Source: Roseateles_B flavus (GTDB lineage: Bacteria > Pseudomonadota > Gammaproteobacteria > Burkholderiales > Burkholderiaceae_C). Taken from it: a DNA stretch of 64,000 nucleotides. This document shows, in pieces, positions 42,686 to 51,998 of the stretch. Each line of letters begins with the position of its first letter. The first letter of the stretch is position 1. Under the pieces are notes generated by a model. It made no database searches. It was given only the letters and a program-made list of their open reading frames with translations, and was not told where the DNA came from. The position numbers were made by a program, and so were the translations under genes. The stretch spans positions 434,001 to 498,000 of the forward strand of contig NZ_JBDPZC010000001.1 of NCBI RefSeq assembly GCF_039872765.1, given 5' to 3'.

Positions 42686-43570
42686 ATGGACAAGCTGAGT
42701 GGCCTGCTGGCCTTTGTTCGAACGGCCGAGCGGGGCAGCTTCGTGGCCGCGGGGCGGGACCTGGCGCTGTCGGCTTCCGCGGTGGGCAAGGCGGTGGCCA
42801 GGCTCGAGGAGGAGCTGGGCGTGCGCCTGATGCATCGCAGCACCCGCAGCGTGCAGCTGACCGAGGAAGGCCGGCAGTTCCACGAACGCTGCCGCCGCAT
42901 CCTCGAAGACCTGGACGATGCCCGCGCCCAGCTGGGACGGGCCACGGCCGCACCGCGGGGCCGCCTGCGTGTCAGCGCGCCCATCGTGGGGCACCACTTC
43001 CTGATGCCCCTGGTGCCGGGCTTCCTGGCGGCCTGCCCCGAGGTGGAGCTGGACCTCGTCTTCACGGACCGCACGGTGGACCTGATCGAAGAGTCTGTCG
43101 ACATCGCCATCCGCAGCGGCGCGCTGCCGGATTCACGACTCGTGTCCCGGCCGCTGAATGCGTTCCGGCTGCTGCTGTGCGCCTCGCCGGACTACCTGGC
43201 GCGCCGGCGGGCGCCGACAGACGTGACGGAGCTGGCATCGCACGTGGCGGTGCGCTTCCGGCACCCGAACACGGGCAAGCTGCTGGACTGGCCGCTGCCA
43301 CCCGAAAGCCAGGAGGTGAACGCGCGCCTGCGCACGGCGCTGGCCTGCAACAACATCGAGGCCCTGAAGAGCGCGGCCCTGCGCGGCGTCGGCATTGCCT
43401 GCATGCCGGACTTCCTGGTGCGCGAGGAGCTGGCGGCGGGGCGCCTGTGCGAGGTCCTGCCGGGGCAGGTGAGCCTGTCCGGCCGCTTCAACGCGGTCTG
43501 GGTCTCCAGCAGGCAGCTATCTCCCAAGGTACGCGCCTTCGTGGACTGGCTTGCCGGGGGCGGGCGGTAG
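42686..43570 (+). CDS. LysR-family transcriptional regulator
   Basis: The 294-residue protein has an N-terminal winged helix-turn-helix (about residues 1-60; AERGSFVAAGRDLALSASAVGKAVARLE) and a LysR substrate domain. ATG 42686 has GGAG 4 bases upstream. It is divergent from livM, and regulators of this type often control the divergent gene, so livM is a possible target. The sequence pattern RTAERGSFVAAGRDL.. LMHRSTRSV is of the CrgA/DsdC-like LysR group. The ligand is unknown. Confidence 0.9.
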   Translation: MDKLSGLLAFVRTAERGSFVAAGRDLALSASAVGKAVARLEEELGVRLMHRSTRSVQLTEEGRQFHERCRRILEDLDDARAQLGRATAAPRGRLRVSAPIVGHHFLMPLVPGFLAACPEVELDLVFTDRTVDLIEESVDIAIRSGALPDSRLVSRPLNAFRLLLCASPDYLARRRAPTDVTELASHVAVRFRHPNTGKLLDWPLPPESQEVNARLRTALACNNIEALKSAALRGVGIACMPDFLVREELAAGRLCEVLPGQVSLSGRFNAVWVSSRQLSPKVRAFVDWLAGGGR

Positions 43571-43945
43571 CTCGGCAGGGTCTGGGTGGGGCAAGGCCCG
43601 GGCCACCAACCGGCAGGAGGCCGGCAAGCCGCCGTCAGTCACTCGGTCGGTGGACGGCGCACCCCTGCAGCGCCAGTTGATGGCATCGTTGCCAGGGGGC
43701 GGCCTCGACTTGGCCGAGCCCGCGGCTTCACCCGGCACATGGCCTTGTCTGGCCTTGATGGGCGTGACTGCACGCCGCTGGATCTCCCCAGGTCCGTGGC
43801 CGCCAGGGTGTCGACGTCCCCGGCTCACGCGCCCCCCAGCAACGGAGAAGGCGGAGCCGGTCCGCCGGAAGTTGCTGGCCTCGGCGCCCAGCAGAGGGGC
43901 CTAGGGCTCGGGAAGGCGGGTGAGCGGGGTGCGCGTAAGGCGGGC
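43571..43945. other. Intergenic region with no recognised gene
   Basis: This 375-bp gap lies between the convergent LysR gene and the PKD lipoprotein gene. It is GC-rich with no hairpin followed by a T-run and no protein-like frame on either strand. Confidence 0.5.
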
Positions 43946-45169
43946 TTACGGGACGACCACAACCTCCAGCGTGAGGATGGCGCTACCTTCCAGTGCGTCC
44001 TTGGCGGACACCGTGACGGTGTAGCGCCCCGCAGCCAGGCCGGCCACGGAGATTGGAATGGAGAAGGTCTCGCCGACGTCGGCCTGGGAATAGACCAGCA
44101 GGTCACCCAGCCGGACCTCGAGCCTGACCGCGCTGTGTGCCTGCTCGCGCTTCCCGCTGAGCGTAAAGCTGTTATGGACGGAGGCCCCCGTCACGGGCGA
44201 ACTCAGGGAGATCATCGGATTCACCTGGGCCTCGACCTGCAGCGTGCGCTCGGCGCCGGCCTTGTCGCGTGCGTAGAGGTCCAGGGTCACCTTGCCACTG
44301 CCGGTCTGGGCCGCGCTCACCGGGAAGTAGTAGCTGGTGAAGGGGCCGGGGCATGCCGGGGACTCGCCACAGGCGTTCGGTGCGCTCAGCTCGCCCAGCA
44401 CCGTGCCCTTGTAGGACAGCCGCACCTTGTCCACGCCATAGACCGACTGGGCTTCCACCACGATGGCGGTATTGCCGTAGTACCACACATACGGCTTGCT
44501 CAGCTTGATGCTGGGGGTCTTGACCTGGACCTGCCGCTCCACCTGGGCGGTGATGCCGCTGCCGTAATCCAGGCGGGCCTGGATCAGGTGCGGCCCGTCC
44601 GTCTGAAAGCCGGCGTCCCAGGCGATGAGCCCGGCGTCGTCCTGCTTGCCTTCGCCCAGCTGCCTGCTGTCGACGTACCAGGTCACCTTGTTGAAGGCCA
44701 CCTTGCGGCTCAGGCGCAGCTGGACCGGGCCGCCCAGGGGCTCGGCCTGGTCCAGGGCGATGCTCAGGGCCGGGGCGGCCTGCACGTCCAAGGTCTTGGT
44801 CAGGCGGGATTCGCCGCCCTTGCCGTCGCTCACCCGGATGGCCACGCCGTAGCGGCCGGGGGCGTCGGGGATCAGGTAGCTCAGGCCCGGGGCACTGGTG
44901 CCCAGCTGCACCGTGCTGCCCGTCGGGCGCTCCGTGATCGACCACTCGAAGCTCAGCGGGTCGCTGTCGGGGTCGCTGCTGGTGCGGCCGTCCAGGAGGA
45001 CGGGGTCGCCGGTGTAGAGGGGCGAGGCCACGTCGGCCATGCGCGCCACCGGCGCCGCATTGGCCGGCGGCGTGGTGCCGCCACCGCCGCCTCCGCAGGC
45101 AGTCAGCAGCAGAGACAGTGTCAGCAGCACGGGCGGGACGCCCAGGCGCTGGATTTCTTTTGACAACAT
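43946..45169 (-). CDS. PKD/Ig-domain lipoprotein
   Basis: The 407-residue protein starts at ATG 45169 with AAGGGAG about 8 bases upstream. It has a type II signal peptide with lipobox LTAC followed by a Gly run (Cys near residue 25). A PKD-type domain (VLLDGRTSSDPDSDPLSFEWSI, about 53-75) comes next, then several Ig-like beta-sandwich modules to the C-terminus. It is a surface or periplasmic binding or structural lipoprotein. There is no catalytic motif and no operon partner. Confidence 0.8.
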   Translation of the reverse strand: MLSKEIQRLGVPPVLLTLSLLLTACGGGGGGTTPPANAAPVARMADVASPLYTGDPVLLDGRTSSDPDSDPLSFEWSITERPTGSTVQLGTSAPGLSYLIPDAPGRYGVAIRVSDGKGGESRLTKTLDVQAAPALSIALDQAEPLGGPVQLRLSRKVAFNKVTWYVDSRQLGEGKQDDAGLIAWDAGFQTDGPHLIQARLDYGSGITAQVERQVQVKTPSIKLSKPYVWYYGNTAIVVEAQSVYGVDKVRLSYKGTVLGELSAPNACGESPACPGPFTSYYFPVSAAQTGSGKVTLDLYARDKAGAERTLQVEAQVNPMISLSSPVTGASVHNSFTLSGKREQAHSAVRLEVRLGDLLVYSQADVGETFSIPISVAGLAAGRYTVTVSAKDALEGSAILTLEVVVVP

Positions 45170-45700
45170 TGTTGGATCTCCCTTGGATTCGCAGATGCCC
45201 CGAGTTCGCCGAGCCTGCTCGGGCGACATGCTAGGTCCCAGGAGCACTGGCCGGCAACGTCCCTCCGACGAGGGGGCGGCACCGTGCGCGGATTGTGCAG
45301 CGCCGCCTGGACAGCGCCTGTCGCAGCCCCCGGTGACGGTGACGCGCTGTGTGCGCAGGGCGACCTGTCTGGCCGGCTCGCGCCCTCTTTGCGGCAGGCA
45401 GTTGAAAGTCCTGATGACGAGATGTGAGCAAGCGTCACAAATGGCGCTTCGCTGGCCTGGCGCTCACTATCATCCGGGCCACAAAAAGATGACATGGTCC
45501 GGGGAGAATCAGCAGGTAGGCGGGCGCAACGATGGTCTGCCACCCGGGCGGCCTTGGCCCCTCAGCCTTTCCTGGATCGGTCACCGACCCCGTCGCCTCG
45601 CCCTCGTCTTGCGGCCGTGGCGGCCCCATTCCAGACGGTACGTCGTGATCACTGGCTCCACGCCCGCTGCCGCCCCGCCCTCGCTTTCGCTTTCGCTTCC
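45170..45700. other. Long intergenic region with a CRP-like dyad
   Basis: This 531-bp gap between the divergent lipoprotein gene and the next + gene should hold both promoters. It contains the TGTGA-N7-TCACA dyad at 45424-45440 and three copies of TCGCTT at 45681-45698 just before the + gene. Frames that cross it show no family features. Confidence 0.5.
45424..45440. promoter_or_regulatory. CRP/FNR-like dyad TGTGA-N7-TCACA
   Basis: TGTGA (45424-45428) and TCACA (45436-45440) are perfect arms with a 7-base spacer; classical CRP sites have 6. It lies mid-gap between two divergent genes encoding exported proteins. It may be a site for a CRP-family regulator or chance. Confidence 0.25.
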
Positions 45701-46897
45701 ATGAGAACCCCCTCCCTCGCACTCGCCCTTGCCCTGCTCCTGCCTCACGTGCTGATCGGCACTGCCCAGGCCCAGACGCTGCCGTCGGCCCTCGCCCAGA
45801 TGCAGCAGCAGGCCGGCCCGCTGGACTATGCCCGCGACGTCCAGCCGCTGCTGGCTGCGCTCAACGGTCGCGAAAGCGAGCAGCAGCAATGGGAGGCGCT
45901 GAAGCTGCTGAGCGGCCTGCTGGACCGTGACGCGCGGCAGCCGGCGGACATCACCACCCCCCTGCGGCCTGCGCTGGGCGCGCAGATCCTGGCCTTCGCG
46001 CGCCAGGAGCGCTTCAGCGTGATGAAGCGCGACGCCGCCCTGATGCTGCTGCGCGAGATCCAGGCCGATCCCGCCACGCTGGCCGATGGCATCCAGCTGG
46101 CCGAGGCGGAGTCCGCCAAGGGGCGCCCGCATTTCGGCAACACGGCGCGCCTGCTGCGCCTGCATCAGGAGCGCCTGGGCGGGGCCGCCGCAGGCACCAG
46201 CGCAGGGCCAGCGCCGGCGCCAGCCCAGGCGGCGCAGCGCCCGGCCGCTTCGCCCGCGGCGGCGCCTGCGCAAGACTTCCACAGCCAGATGGTGGCCGCG
46301 CAGCGCGCCATGTCGGCGCTGGACTATCCGCGGGTGATGCAGCTGGTGCAGGGGCTCGAGGCAGACCTGAAGCGCCGCGATCCGGGCTTCTCCGAGAAGG
46401 AGGAATGGGCCTGGGTGCTGGACTTCAAGCGCTTCGCCCTCTACGAGACGGGCCGCATTCCGGAGGCCCTGGCGAGCTGCCGTCTGGCCGTGAAGCAGCT
46501 CGTCGGGTCGGCCGACTGGGCCTATCTGGAGAGCTACAACATCGTGCGGGCCACGCGCCGGGCCTGCCACAACATGCTGGCCCACGAGGGCATGGAGAAG
46601 GCCCGCTCGCTGGCCGCGCTGCAGGAGTCCATCGAGCACATCGACGCGGTCTTCGACATCGGCTCGCCCATCGAGGGCGAGGGCGTGCACGACGCCTTCT
46701 TCGAGACGCGGCTGCGCGTCTATCTCAAGGCCGCGGCCTGGGACCCCAAGCGCTACCGCGAACCCTTGCTCCAGGCCCTGAACGAGGCGGAGCATCGCGA
46801 GGTGGAACTGCCCGATGACTGGCCCGAGCTGGACGCTTTGCGCCGCTCGGCCGAGTACCAGCGCTACCGCAAGGCCCATCCCGCGGGGCAGGACTGA
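45701..46897 (+). CDS. Exported TPR-like hypothetical protein
   Basis: The 398-residue protein has a signal peptide (about residues 1-24, AQA-Q). An alpha-helical region (25-160), an Ala/Pro-rich linker (about 162-195) and a second helical domain (about 200-395) with TPR-like helices (FALYETGRIPEALASCRLAV) follow. There is no good Shine-Dalgarno site before ATG 45701, but the signal peptide begins there. It is a periplasmic protein of unknown function. The helical repeats suggest protein binding. Confidence 0.72.
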   Translation: MRTPSLALALALLLPHVLIGTAQAQTLPSALAQMQQQAGPLDYARDVQPLLAALNGRESEQQQWEALKLLSGLLDRDARQPADITTPLRPALGAQILAFARQERFSVMKRDAALMLLREIQADPATLADGIQLAEAESAKGRPHFGNTARLLRLHQERLGGAAAGTSAGPAPAPAQAAQRPAASPAAAPAQDFHSQMVAAQRAMSALDYPRVMQLVQGLEADLKRRDPGFSEKEEWAWVLDFKRFALYETGRIPEALASCRLAVKQLVGSADWAYLESYNIVRATRRACHNMLAHEGMEKARSLAALQESIEHIDAVFDIGSPIEGEGVHDAFFETRLRVYLKAAAWDPKRYREPLLQALNEAEHREVELPDDWPELDALRRSAEYQRYRKAHPAGQD

Positions 46898-46969
46898 ACG
46901 GCCACCGCAGGCCTTCCCGATTCCCGCGCTCGCCGATCCCCCGACTTTCCAAACCGCCCGACACCTCCC

Positions 46970-47893
46970 ATGAAGCTCTCTGCCTTCCATCGCCGCACCT
47001 GCCTGACCGCCCTGGCCCTGGCCCTGCCCGCCGGTGCTGCCCTGGCCGCCCCTGCCGCTGACTGCGTGCTGCTGGCCCGCGACGAGGTCCGCGCGCAGCT
47101 GGGCGGGGCCTACACCTTGATGAGTCAGGATCCAGCCGGCATGTGCAGCTGGAGCAGCGGTGCCGCGGGCACGCTGATGCTCAACCTTCTGCGCCGGCCC
47201 GTGGCCGGGGAGGCCGCCCAGGTCTTCGACGCCCACATCGCCGCAGGCCGTGACAGCGGGCAGCAGCTCGTGGCTGTCCCGGCGTTGGGCCAGCGGGCCA
47301 GCTTCCTCGTTTCCCCCGCGGATGCGCCGATGCAGAGCCTCAGCCTGATCATCCAGGACCAGACGGACACGCTCACCCTCATGCTCTACGGTGCGGCCGG
47401 TAGCTCGGAAGACACCCGCCGGGCCCTGGCCAGCCTGGGCCAGCAGGCCCTGGCCCGGCGCGCCAAGGCGGACCAGAGCTTCGGCACGTGCGAGTGGTTC
47501 ACGCCCGCGCAGGCCGCGGCTTTGATCGGCCCGAATCCGCAGATCCACCGCATGGGCGCCCAGCATTGCTCGGCCAGCGTCGGCAGCACCTCGGCCGCCC
47601 TGGTGGCCATGAGCAGCCCGGTGGCGTCCGTCGAGGTCCTGCGCAACATGAAGGCCGGGGCGGCGGACTCCTGCCAGCAGCTGGACCTCCCCGAGCTGGG
47701 CGAGGGCGCCTTTGCCCAGCACCACTGCGCGGCGCCGGGCCATCTGGCCCTGAGCGTGTATCTGCAGGTGGGATCGCGCCAGGTCAACTGGGTGCTGAAC
47801 CCTGGCACACGCCCCGCCGGGGCCGAGGACCTCAAGGCCTTGCTGCCCGTGATCCAGTCCTCCCTCGCGCATGCCGAGCGCCTGAAGCCCTGA
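46970..47893 (+). CDS. Exported hypothetical protein with two similar halves
   Basis: The 307-residue protein has a signal peptide (about 1-26, ALA-A). The mature protein falls into two halves of about 130 residues, each opening with a Cys followed by a LIGPNPQ / EVRAQLGGAY-like turn and ending in a helix. This layout resembles DUF3558-type exported proteins, an internal duplication; the match is loose. The four to five cysteines suggest disulfides in the periplasm. Confidence 0.65.
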   Translation: MKLSAFHRRTCLTALALALPAGAALAAPAADCVLLARDEVRAQLGGAYTLMSQDPAGMCSWSSGAAGTLMLNLLRRPVAGEAAQVFDAHIAAGRDSGQQLVAVPALGQRASFLVSPADAPMQSLSLIIQDQTDTLTLMLYGAAGSSEDTRRALASLGQQALARRAKADQSFGTCEWFTPAQAAALIGPNPQIHRMGAQHCSASVGSTSAALVAMSSPVASVEVLRNMKAGAADSCQQLDLPELGEGAFAQHHCAAPGHLALSVYLQVGSRQVNWVLNPGTRPAGAEDLKALLPVIQSSLAHAERLKP

Positions 47894-47944
47894 GCGGCGG
47901 CCGGCGGGCATGGCGTAGAGTGGCGGCCTCACTGCCGTCCTGCC

Positions 47945-48514
47945 ATGAAGATCCTTTCGCTCAACACCGGTCGCGTCCACCCCCTGCTCGTCGAGGGCCA
48001 GTCCCATGTCAGCGGCATCCGCAAATCGCCGCGCGAGGGGCGGGTGGCGGTGGCGCCCCTGGGGCTGGAGGGCGACGAGCAGGCCGACCTTAGCGTGCAC
48101 GGCGGCCTGAGCAAGGCCGTCTACGCCTATCCGCAGGAGCACTACGCCTTCTGGCAGACGGTGCGTGCCCAGGCCCGGGTCGCGGGCTGGAACGAGCCGC
48201 TGGCGCCTGGTGCGCTGGGCGAGAACCTCACCCTGCAGGGCCTGACCGAAAAGGATGTGTGGGTGGGCGACGTGCTGCGCTTCGCCGACTGCGACCTGGC
48301 CGTCAGCGAACCGCGCCAGCCCTGCTTCAAGTTCAATGCCGTGATGGGCTTCAACCAGGCCGCCAAGCTGATGAGCCAGAGCGGCTGGTGCGGCTTCTAC
48401 CTGGCCGTGCTCAAGCCCGGCAGCCTGCAGGCCGGCGAGGACTTCGCACTGGTGCCGGGCCCGCGCGAGGTCAACATCGCCGAGCTGTTCCGCGCCAAGA
48501 TGCGCCGGGCCTGA
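47945..48514 (+). CDS. MOSC-domain protein, YiiM-like
   Basis: The 189-residue protein matches the MOSC fold of the YiiM group: GLEGDEQADLSVHGG (about 39-53) and EPRQPCFKF with the conserved Cys (about 120-128). YiiM-type proteins bind molybdenum cofactor and reduce N-hydroxylated purines such as 6-hydroxylaminopurine. The gene is a single transcription unit, and no Moco synthesis gene is near. Confidence 0.87.
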   Translation: MKILSLNTGRVHPLLVEGQSHVSGIRKSPREGRVAVAPLGLEGDEQADLSVHGGLSKAVYAYPQEHYAFWQTVRAQARVAGWNEPLAPGALGENLTLQGLTEKDVWVGDVLRFADCDLAVSEPRQPCFKFNAVMGFNQAAKLMSQSGWCGFYLAVLKPGSLQAGEDFALVPGPREVNIAELFRAKMRRA

Positions 48515-48563
48515 AGCGGCCCGGCCTGCCTGGCTCAGCGCGTGAGCCAGGCCTCGGAGCGGC

Positions 48564-49637
48564 TCAGGCCAGGGCCGGGTAATCGGTGTAGCCCTTCGCG
48601 CCGCCGCCATAGAAGGTGCTGCGGTCGGGCTGGGCCAGTTCCGCGTTCAGGCGCAGGCGGCGCACCAGGTCCGGGTTGCTGATGAAGTCCCGGCCGAAGG
48701 CGACCAGGTCGGCCTGCCCCTCGGCGACCACCTTCAGCGCCATCTCGCGGCTGTAGCCGTTGTTGACCATCCAGGCGCCCTTGAAGCGCTGGTGCAGGGC
48801 GGCGAAGTCGAAGGGGGCGATGTCTCGGGCGCCGCCCGTCATGCCCTCGATCACATGCAGGAAGGCCAGGTTCAGCGGCGCCAGCTGCTCGACGGCATGG
48901 TTGAAGAGAGCCTGGGCCTGGCTGTCCTGGCCGGCGTCGTTGACTGGCGTGACCGGGCTCAGGCGCAGGCCGGTGCGGCCGCCGCCGATGGCCTGGCTCA
49001 CCGCGGTCATGACCTCCACGAGGAAGCGGGCGCGGTTCTCGATGGAGCCGCCATAGGCGTCCGTGCGGTCATTGATGCTGTCGCGCAGGAACTGGTCGAT
49101 CAGATAGCCGTTGGCGCCATGCACCTCCACCGCATCGAAGCCGGCCTCCATGGCGCAGCGCGCCGCATGCGCGAATTGGGCCACCACGCCGGGGATCTCC
49201 TCGGTGCGCAGCGCGCGGGCCGGGGTCACGGGCTCCAGGCCGCGGGCGGTGAAGGTCTTGGCCTGGATGGGCCGGGCCGTGGAGGACACCGGCGCGCCGC
49301 CGCCGGGCTGGAAGTCCGCATGCGAGATCCGGCCCACATGCCACAGTTGCACGGCAATCTTGCCGCCTTCGGCATGCACGGCGTCGGTGACCTTCTTCCA
49401 GGCCTCGACCTGCTCGGGGCTGTGGATGCCCGGGGTGTCCAGATAGCCCTGGCCCTCAAGGCTGACCTGGGCGCCCTCGGTGATGATGAGGCCGGCATTG
49501 GCCCGCTGGCGGTAGTACTCGACGGCCAGCGGGCCGGGCTTTAGGCCCACGGAGCGGCTGCGCGTGAGCGGGGCCATGACGATGCGGTTGGCGAGCTCGA
49601 GGTCGCCGGCGCGGAGAGGGTCGAAGAGGTTGGGCAT
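48564..49637 (-). CDS. Old Yellow Enzyme family reductase, NemA-like
   Basis: The 357-residue FMN ene-reductase starts at ATG 49637; the upstream frame is not conserved. Family motifs are APLTRSR (N-terminus), QLWHVGRISH, EVHGANGYLIDQFLRDSINDR with YGGSIENRARF, and FGRDFISNPDLV (C-terminus). These enzymes reduce activated alkenes, nitrate esters or N-ethylmaleimide using NADPH and often guard against electrophiles. No TetR-type regulator is adjacent. Confidence 0.92.
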   Translation of the reverse strand: MPNLFDPLRAGDLELANRIVMAPLTRSRSVGLKPGPLAVEYYRQRANAGLIITEGAQVSLEGQGYLDTPGIHSPEQVEAWKKVTDAVHAEGGKIAVQLWHVGRISHADFQPGGGAPVSSTARPIQAKTFTARGLEPVTPARALRTEEIPGVVAQFAHAARCAMEAGFDAVEVHGANGYLIDQFLRDSINDRTDAYGGSIENRARFLVEVMTAVSQAIGGGRTGLRLSPVTPVNDAGQDSQAQALFNHAVEQLAPLNLAFLHVIEGMTGGARDIAPFDFAALHQRFKGAWMVNNGYSREMALKVVAEGQADLVAFGRDFISNPDLVRRLRLNAELAQPDRSTFYGGGAKGYTDYPALA

Positions 49638-49848
49638 GGGACTTCTGGTGCGGCTGCAGGCCGCAGGAACGAGGAAAGTGCCGCAAGCGTAGCCAATATG
49701 CCGGCCCGCCGCCTGCCACGCTGGCGACAGCGCCCGTGGCGGCCCGGGCTTGGGCAGGCGCACTGCAGCGTCGCCGCCGCTGTGCTAGGGCGCTCCGTTG
49801 AGAGTGATGGCCCTAGGTGGCGCGGCGGCCGCTTGCTACAGTGCGCAC

Positions 49849-50703
49849 ATGCTCGCCTATCGACACGCCTTTCATGCCGGCAACCATGCCGACGTTCTCA
49901 AACACCTGGTGCTGGCCCGCGTCCTGCGCTACCTGGGCGAAAAGGACAAGCCCTACACCCTGGTCGACACCCACGCCGGGGCCGGTGGCTATTCCGTCGA
50001 GGGCCGCTACGCGCAGAAGAACGCCGAGTACGGCAGCGGCATCGCCCGGCTCTGGGACCGCAAGGACCTGCCCGAGCCCCTGGCGGCCTATGTCCAGCTG
50101 GTCAAGGACTTCAACCCGGACGGCCAGCTGCGCCAGTACCCGGGCTCCCCGGCCGTCGCCAACCTGTTGATGCGCGAGGCCGACCGCCTGCGGGCCTACG
50201 AGCTGCACCCCACCGATCACCGCATCCTGGCCAGCTACCTCGAGTCACGGCCCAACACCCAGGTCGCCGACACCGACGGCTTCGCCTCGCTCAAGGGCGA
50301 GCTGCCGCCGCCCTCGCGTCGGGGGGCCGTGCTGATGGATCCGCCCTACGAGATCAAGACCGACTACGGCAAGGTGCTGACCGCCCTGCGCGAGGGCCTG
50401 CAGCGCTTTGCCGACGGCGTCTACATGATCTGGTACCCGCAGTTGCAGACCCTGGAGTCGGCCCAGCTGGCCACGCGCCTCAAGGCCGCGGCCGATGCCG
50501 CCGCCAAGAAGGGCTGGCTGCATGTGCGCCTGACCGTCGCCCAGCCCGACGAACGTGGCTTCGGCATGCTGGGCAGCGGCATGTTCGTGGCCAACCCGCC
50601 CTTCACCCTGCACGACGAGCTGCAGGAGTGCCTGCCCTACCTGGTCGAGCATCTGGGCCAGTACGACGGCGCGAACTTCGTGCTGGAGCAGCGGGCGAGC
50701 TGA
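49849..50703 (+). CDS. rlmJ: 23S rRNA (adenine-2030-N6)-methyltransferase RlmJ
   Basis: The 284-residue enzyme methylates A2030 of 23S rRNA. It begins MLAYRHAFHAGNHADVLKH, the family hallmark, and has the SAM-linked catalytic motif DPPY at residues 164-167. ATG 49849 matches the family N-terminus. It is a stand-alone gene with a good terminator. Confidence 0.95.
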   Translation: MLAYRHAFHAGNHADVLKHLVLARVLRYLGEKDKPYTLVDTHAGAGGYSVEGRYAQKNAEYGSGIARLWDRKDLPEPLAAYVQLVKDFNPDGQLRQYPGSPAVANLLMREADRLRAYELHPTDHRILASYLESRPNTQVADTDGFASLKGELPPPSRRGAVLMDPPYEIKTDYGKVLTALREGLQRFADGVYMIWYPQLQTLESAQLATRLKAAADAAAKKGWLHVRLTVAQPDERGFGMLGSGMFVANPPFTLHDELQECLPYLVEHLGQYDGANFVLEQRAS

Positions 50704-50743
50704 GGCCCGGCCGCCGGGCCGCACCGGCGGTCCGCCAAGAAAG

Positions 50744-50767
50744 AAAAAGGGGGCCGAGGCCCCCTTT
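50744..50767. terminator. Terminator between rlmJ and the M48 gene
   Basis: AAAGGGGGC (50746-50754), loop CGAG, GCCCCCTTT (50759-50767): a symmetric GC-rich hairpin with A-run on the left and T-run on the right. It can therefore stop transcription from both convergent genes. Confidence 0.8.
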
Positions 50768-50800
50768 GCTGTTGGTGCGCTGTTGGTGCGCTGTTGGTGC
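50768..50800. repeat. Three perfect 11-bp tandem repeats
   Basis: GCTGTTGGTGC is repeated exactly three times directly after the terminator hairpin. It lies in the 105-bp space between convergent rlmJ and the M48 gene. Such perfect short repeats are likely to vary in copy number between strains. Confidence 0.9.
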
Positions 50801-50807
50801 GGCGGGA

Positions 50808-51998
50808 TCAGCGGATGCCCTGCTCGCAGTTCATCGGCAGCTTCTTGGGCGTGACGTCCCCCTGCATCTCGCAGACCCACAGCAGGCTGCCGTCCTTCTG
50901 CACCTGGGGCACCAGATTCAGCGTGGATTTGCCCAGGACGATGGACAGGGTCATGTTCTCACTGTTGAGGCTCAGCTGGGCGCCGGAGGGCAGTGTGCTG
51001 CCAATGCCGACTTCATCGAGCGTGTCGGGCACCGTTTCCTGCGCCTGATAGAAGGCGGACAGCGCCTGGCGGGCCGGCGCGCTGTCCGTCAGCGCTGTGG
51101 CGACCTTGGCCACGAGCTGGTACTCCTGGTATTTGGGCAGCGCGATTGCTGCCAGTACGCCGATGATGTAGACCATCATCAGCAGGCCGAAGCCGGCACC
51201 GAGGCGGCCGGCATAGGGCACGAAGACGGCCAGCAGCCAGGCCAGCGGGTTGCGGGACGGCACCTTGGCCTCCGGCAGCACGCGGGCGACGCGCTTGGTG
51301 TGCCAGGGGTAGGCCGCACAGAGCTCGTGGAAGGACATCCAGAAGCCGCCGGTCTCGCGCAGTTGGCGGAGGTAGCTCGGCAGGTCCAGGTCGCGCCAGC
51401 GCTGCGAGCCGGCGGCCAGCGCGGCCAGGGCCCGGGCCGCGCCCTCGGGGGTGTTGCAGCAGGCGGCGCCGTGGCGGTCACAGGTGTACTCGCGGGCCCG
51501 CGAATAGGCCGCGCCCAGCAGGGGCAGCCACAGCACCGGCCAGCGCAAGACCTGACCCTGCAGATGCTTCATGCGCAGATGGCCCAGCTCGTGACCCAGG
51601 TAGAAGCGCACGCCGTCCTCGTGCTGAGCCATGGCCTCCAGCGTCCCGCTCAGCAGCACGACGTACTGGGTGCCCAGGAATCGCGTGGCAAAGGCGTTGA
51701 GCATGCCGTCGCCGTTGAGCACATAGGCGCGCGGGAGCTGAGCGATGTCCAGGCGGCGGCAGCAGTCCTCGAACTGCTCCCAGAGGTCGGGAAACTGGCT
51801 GGCCGTCAGCTCGACGCCATTGCCCTTGATGTAGGAGATCAGTGCCGACTGCGCAAAGACATAGGCCAGGAAGGCCAGCAGCAGGCCGATCAGGGCGGTG
51901 CCGAAGGTGCCGACGATGAGCGCCAGCCAGACGAGGACCCCCAGCACGAGGGTGATGAGACCCAGCGTGCGTTCCTTGGGGTAGACGAGTTCTTTCAT
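50808..51998 (-). CDS. M48-type membrane metalloprotease fused to a pilin-like domain
   Basis: The 396-residue protein has two N-terminal membrane segments (about 12-28 and 30-50). An M48-type zinc site HELGH lies at 136-140 with a downstream Glu at about 170 (AREYTCD). A third hydrophobic segment at about 268-292 reads GLLMMVYIIGVLAAIALPKYQEYQ, the type IV pilin pattern of hydrophobic helix then PxYQxY. A pilin-like globular part has a cysteine pair (376, 391) as in PilA-type disulfide loops. Start ATG 51998 has GGAAG upstream. A protease carrying a pilin-like module is unusual; M48 proteases usually process membrane or periplasmic proteins. Confidence 0.82.
   Translation of the reverse strand: MKELVYPKERTLGLITLVLGVLVWLALIVGTFGTALIGLLLAFLAYVFAQSALISYIKGNGVELTASQFPDLWEQFEDCCRRLDIAQLPRAYVLNGDGMLNAFATRFLGTQYVVLLSGTLEAMAQHEDGVRFYLGHELGHLRMKHLQGQVLRWPVLWLPLLGAAYSRAREYTCDRHGAACCNTPEGAARALAALAAGSQRWRDLDLPSYLRQLRETGGFWMSFHELCAAYPWHTKRVARVLPEAKVPSRNPLAWLLAVFVPYAGRLGAGFGLLMMVYIIGVLAAIALPKYQEYQLVAKVATALTDSAPARQALSAFYQAQETVPDTLDEVGIGSTLPSGAQLSLNSENMTLSIVLGKSTLNLVPQVQKDGSLLWVCEMQGDVTPKKLPMNCEQGIR

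Noticed and set aside
42297..42953. Minus-strand frame ending right before livM
   Set aside because: It runs through the 12-bp repeat and into the LysR gene and has no recognisable domain; it is better read as leader sequence.
45581..48610. 1009-codon open frame on the minus strand
   Set aside because: It is antisense to three genes with signal peptides and family motifs. Its translation is low-complexity His/Arg/Gly/Gln-rich, typical of the mirror frame in GC-rich DNA.
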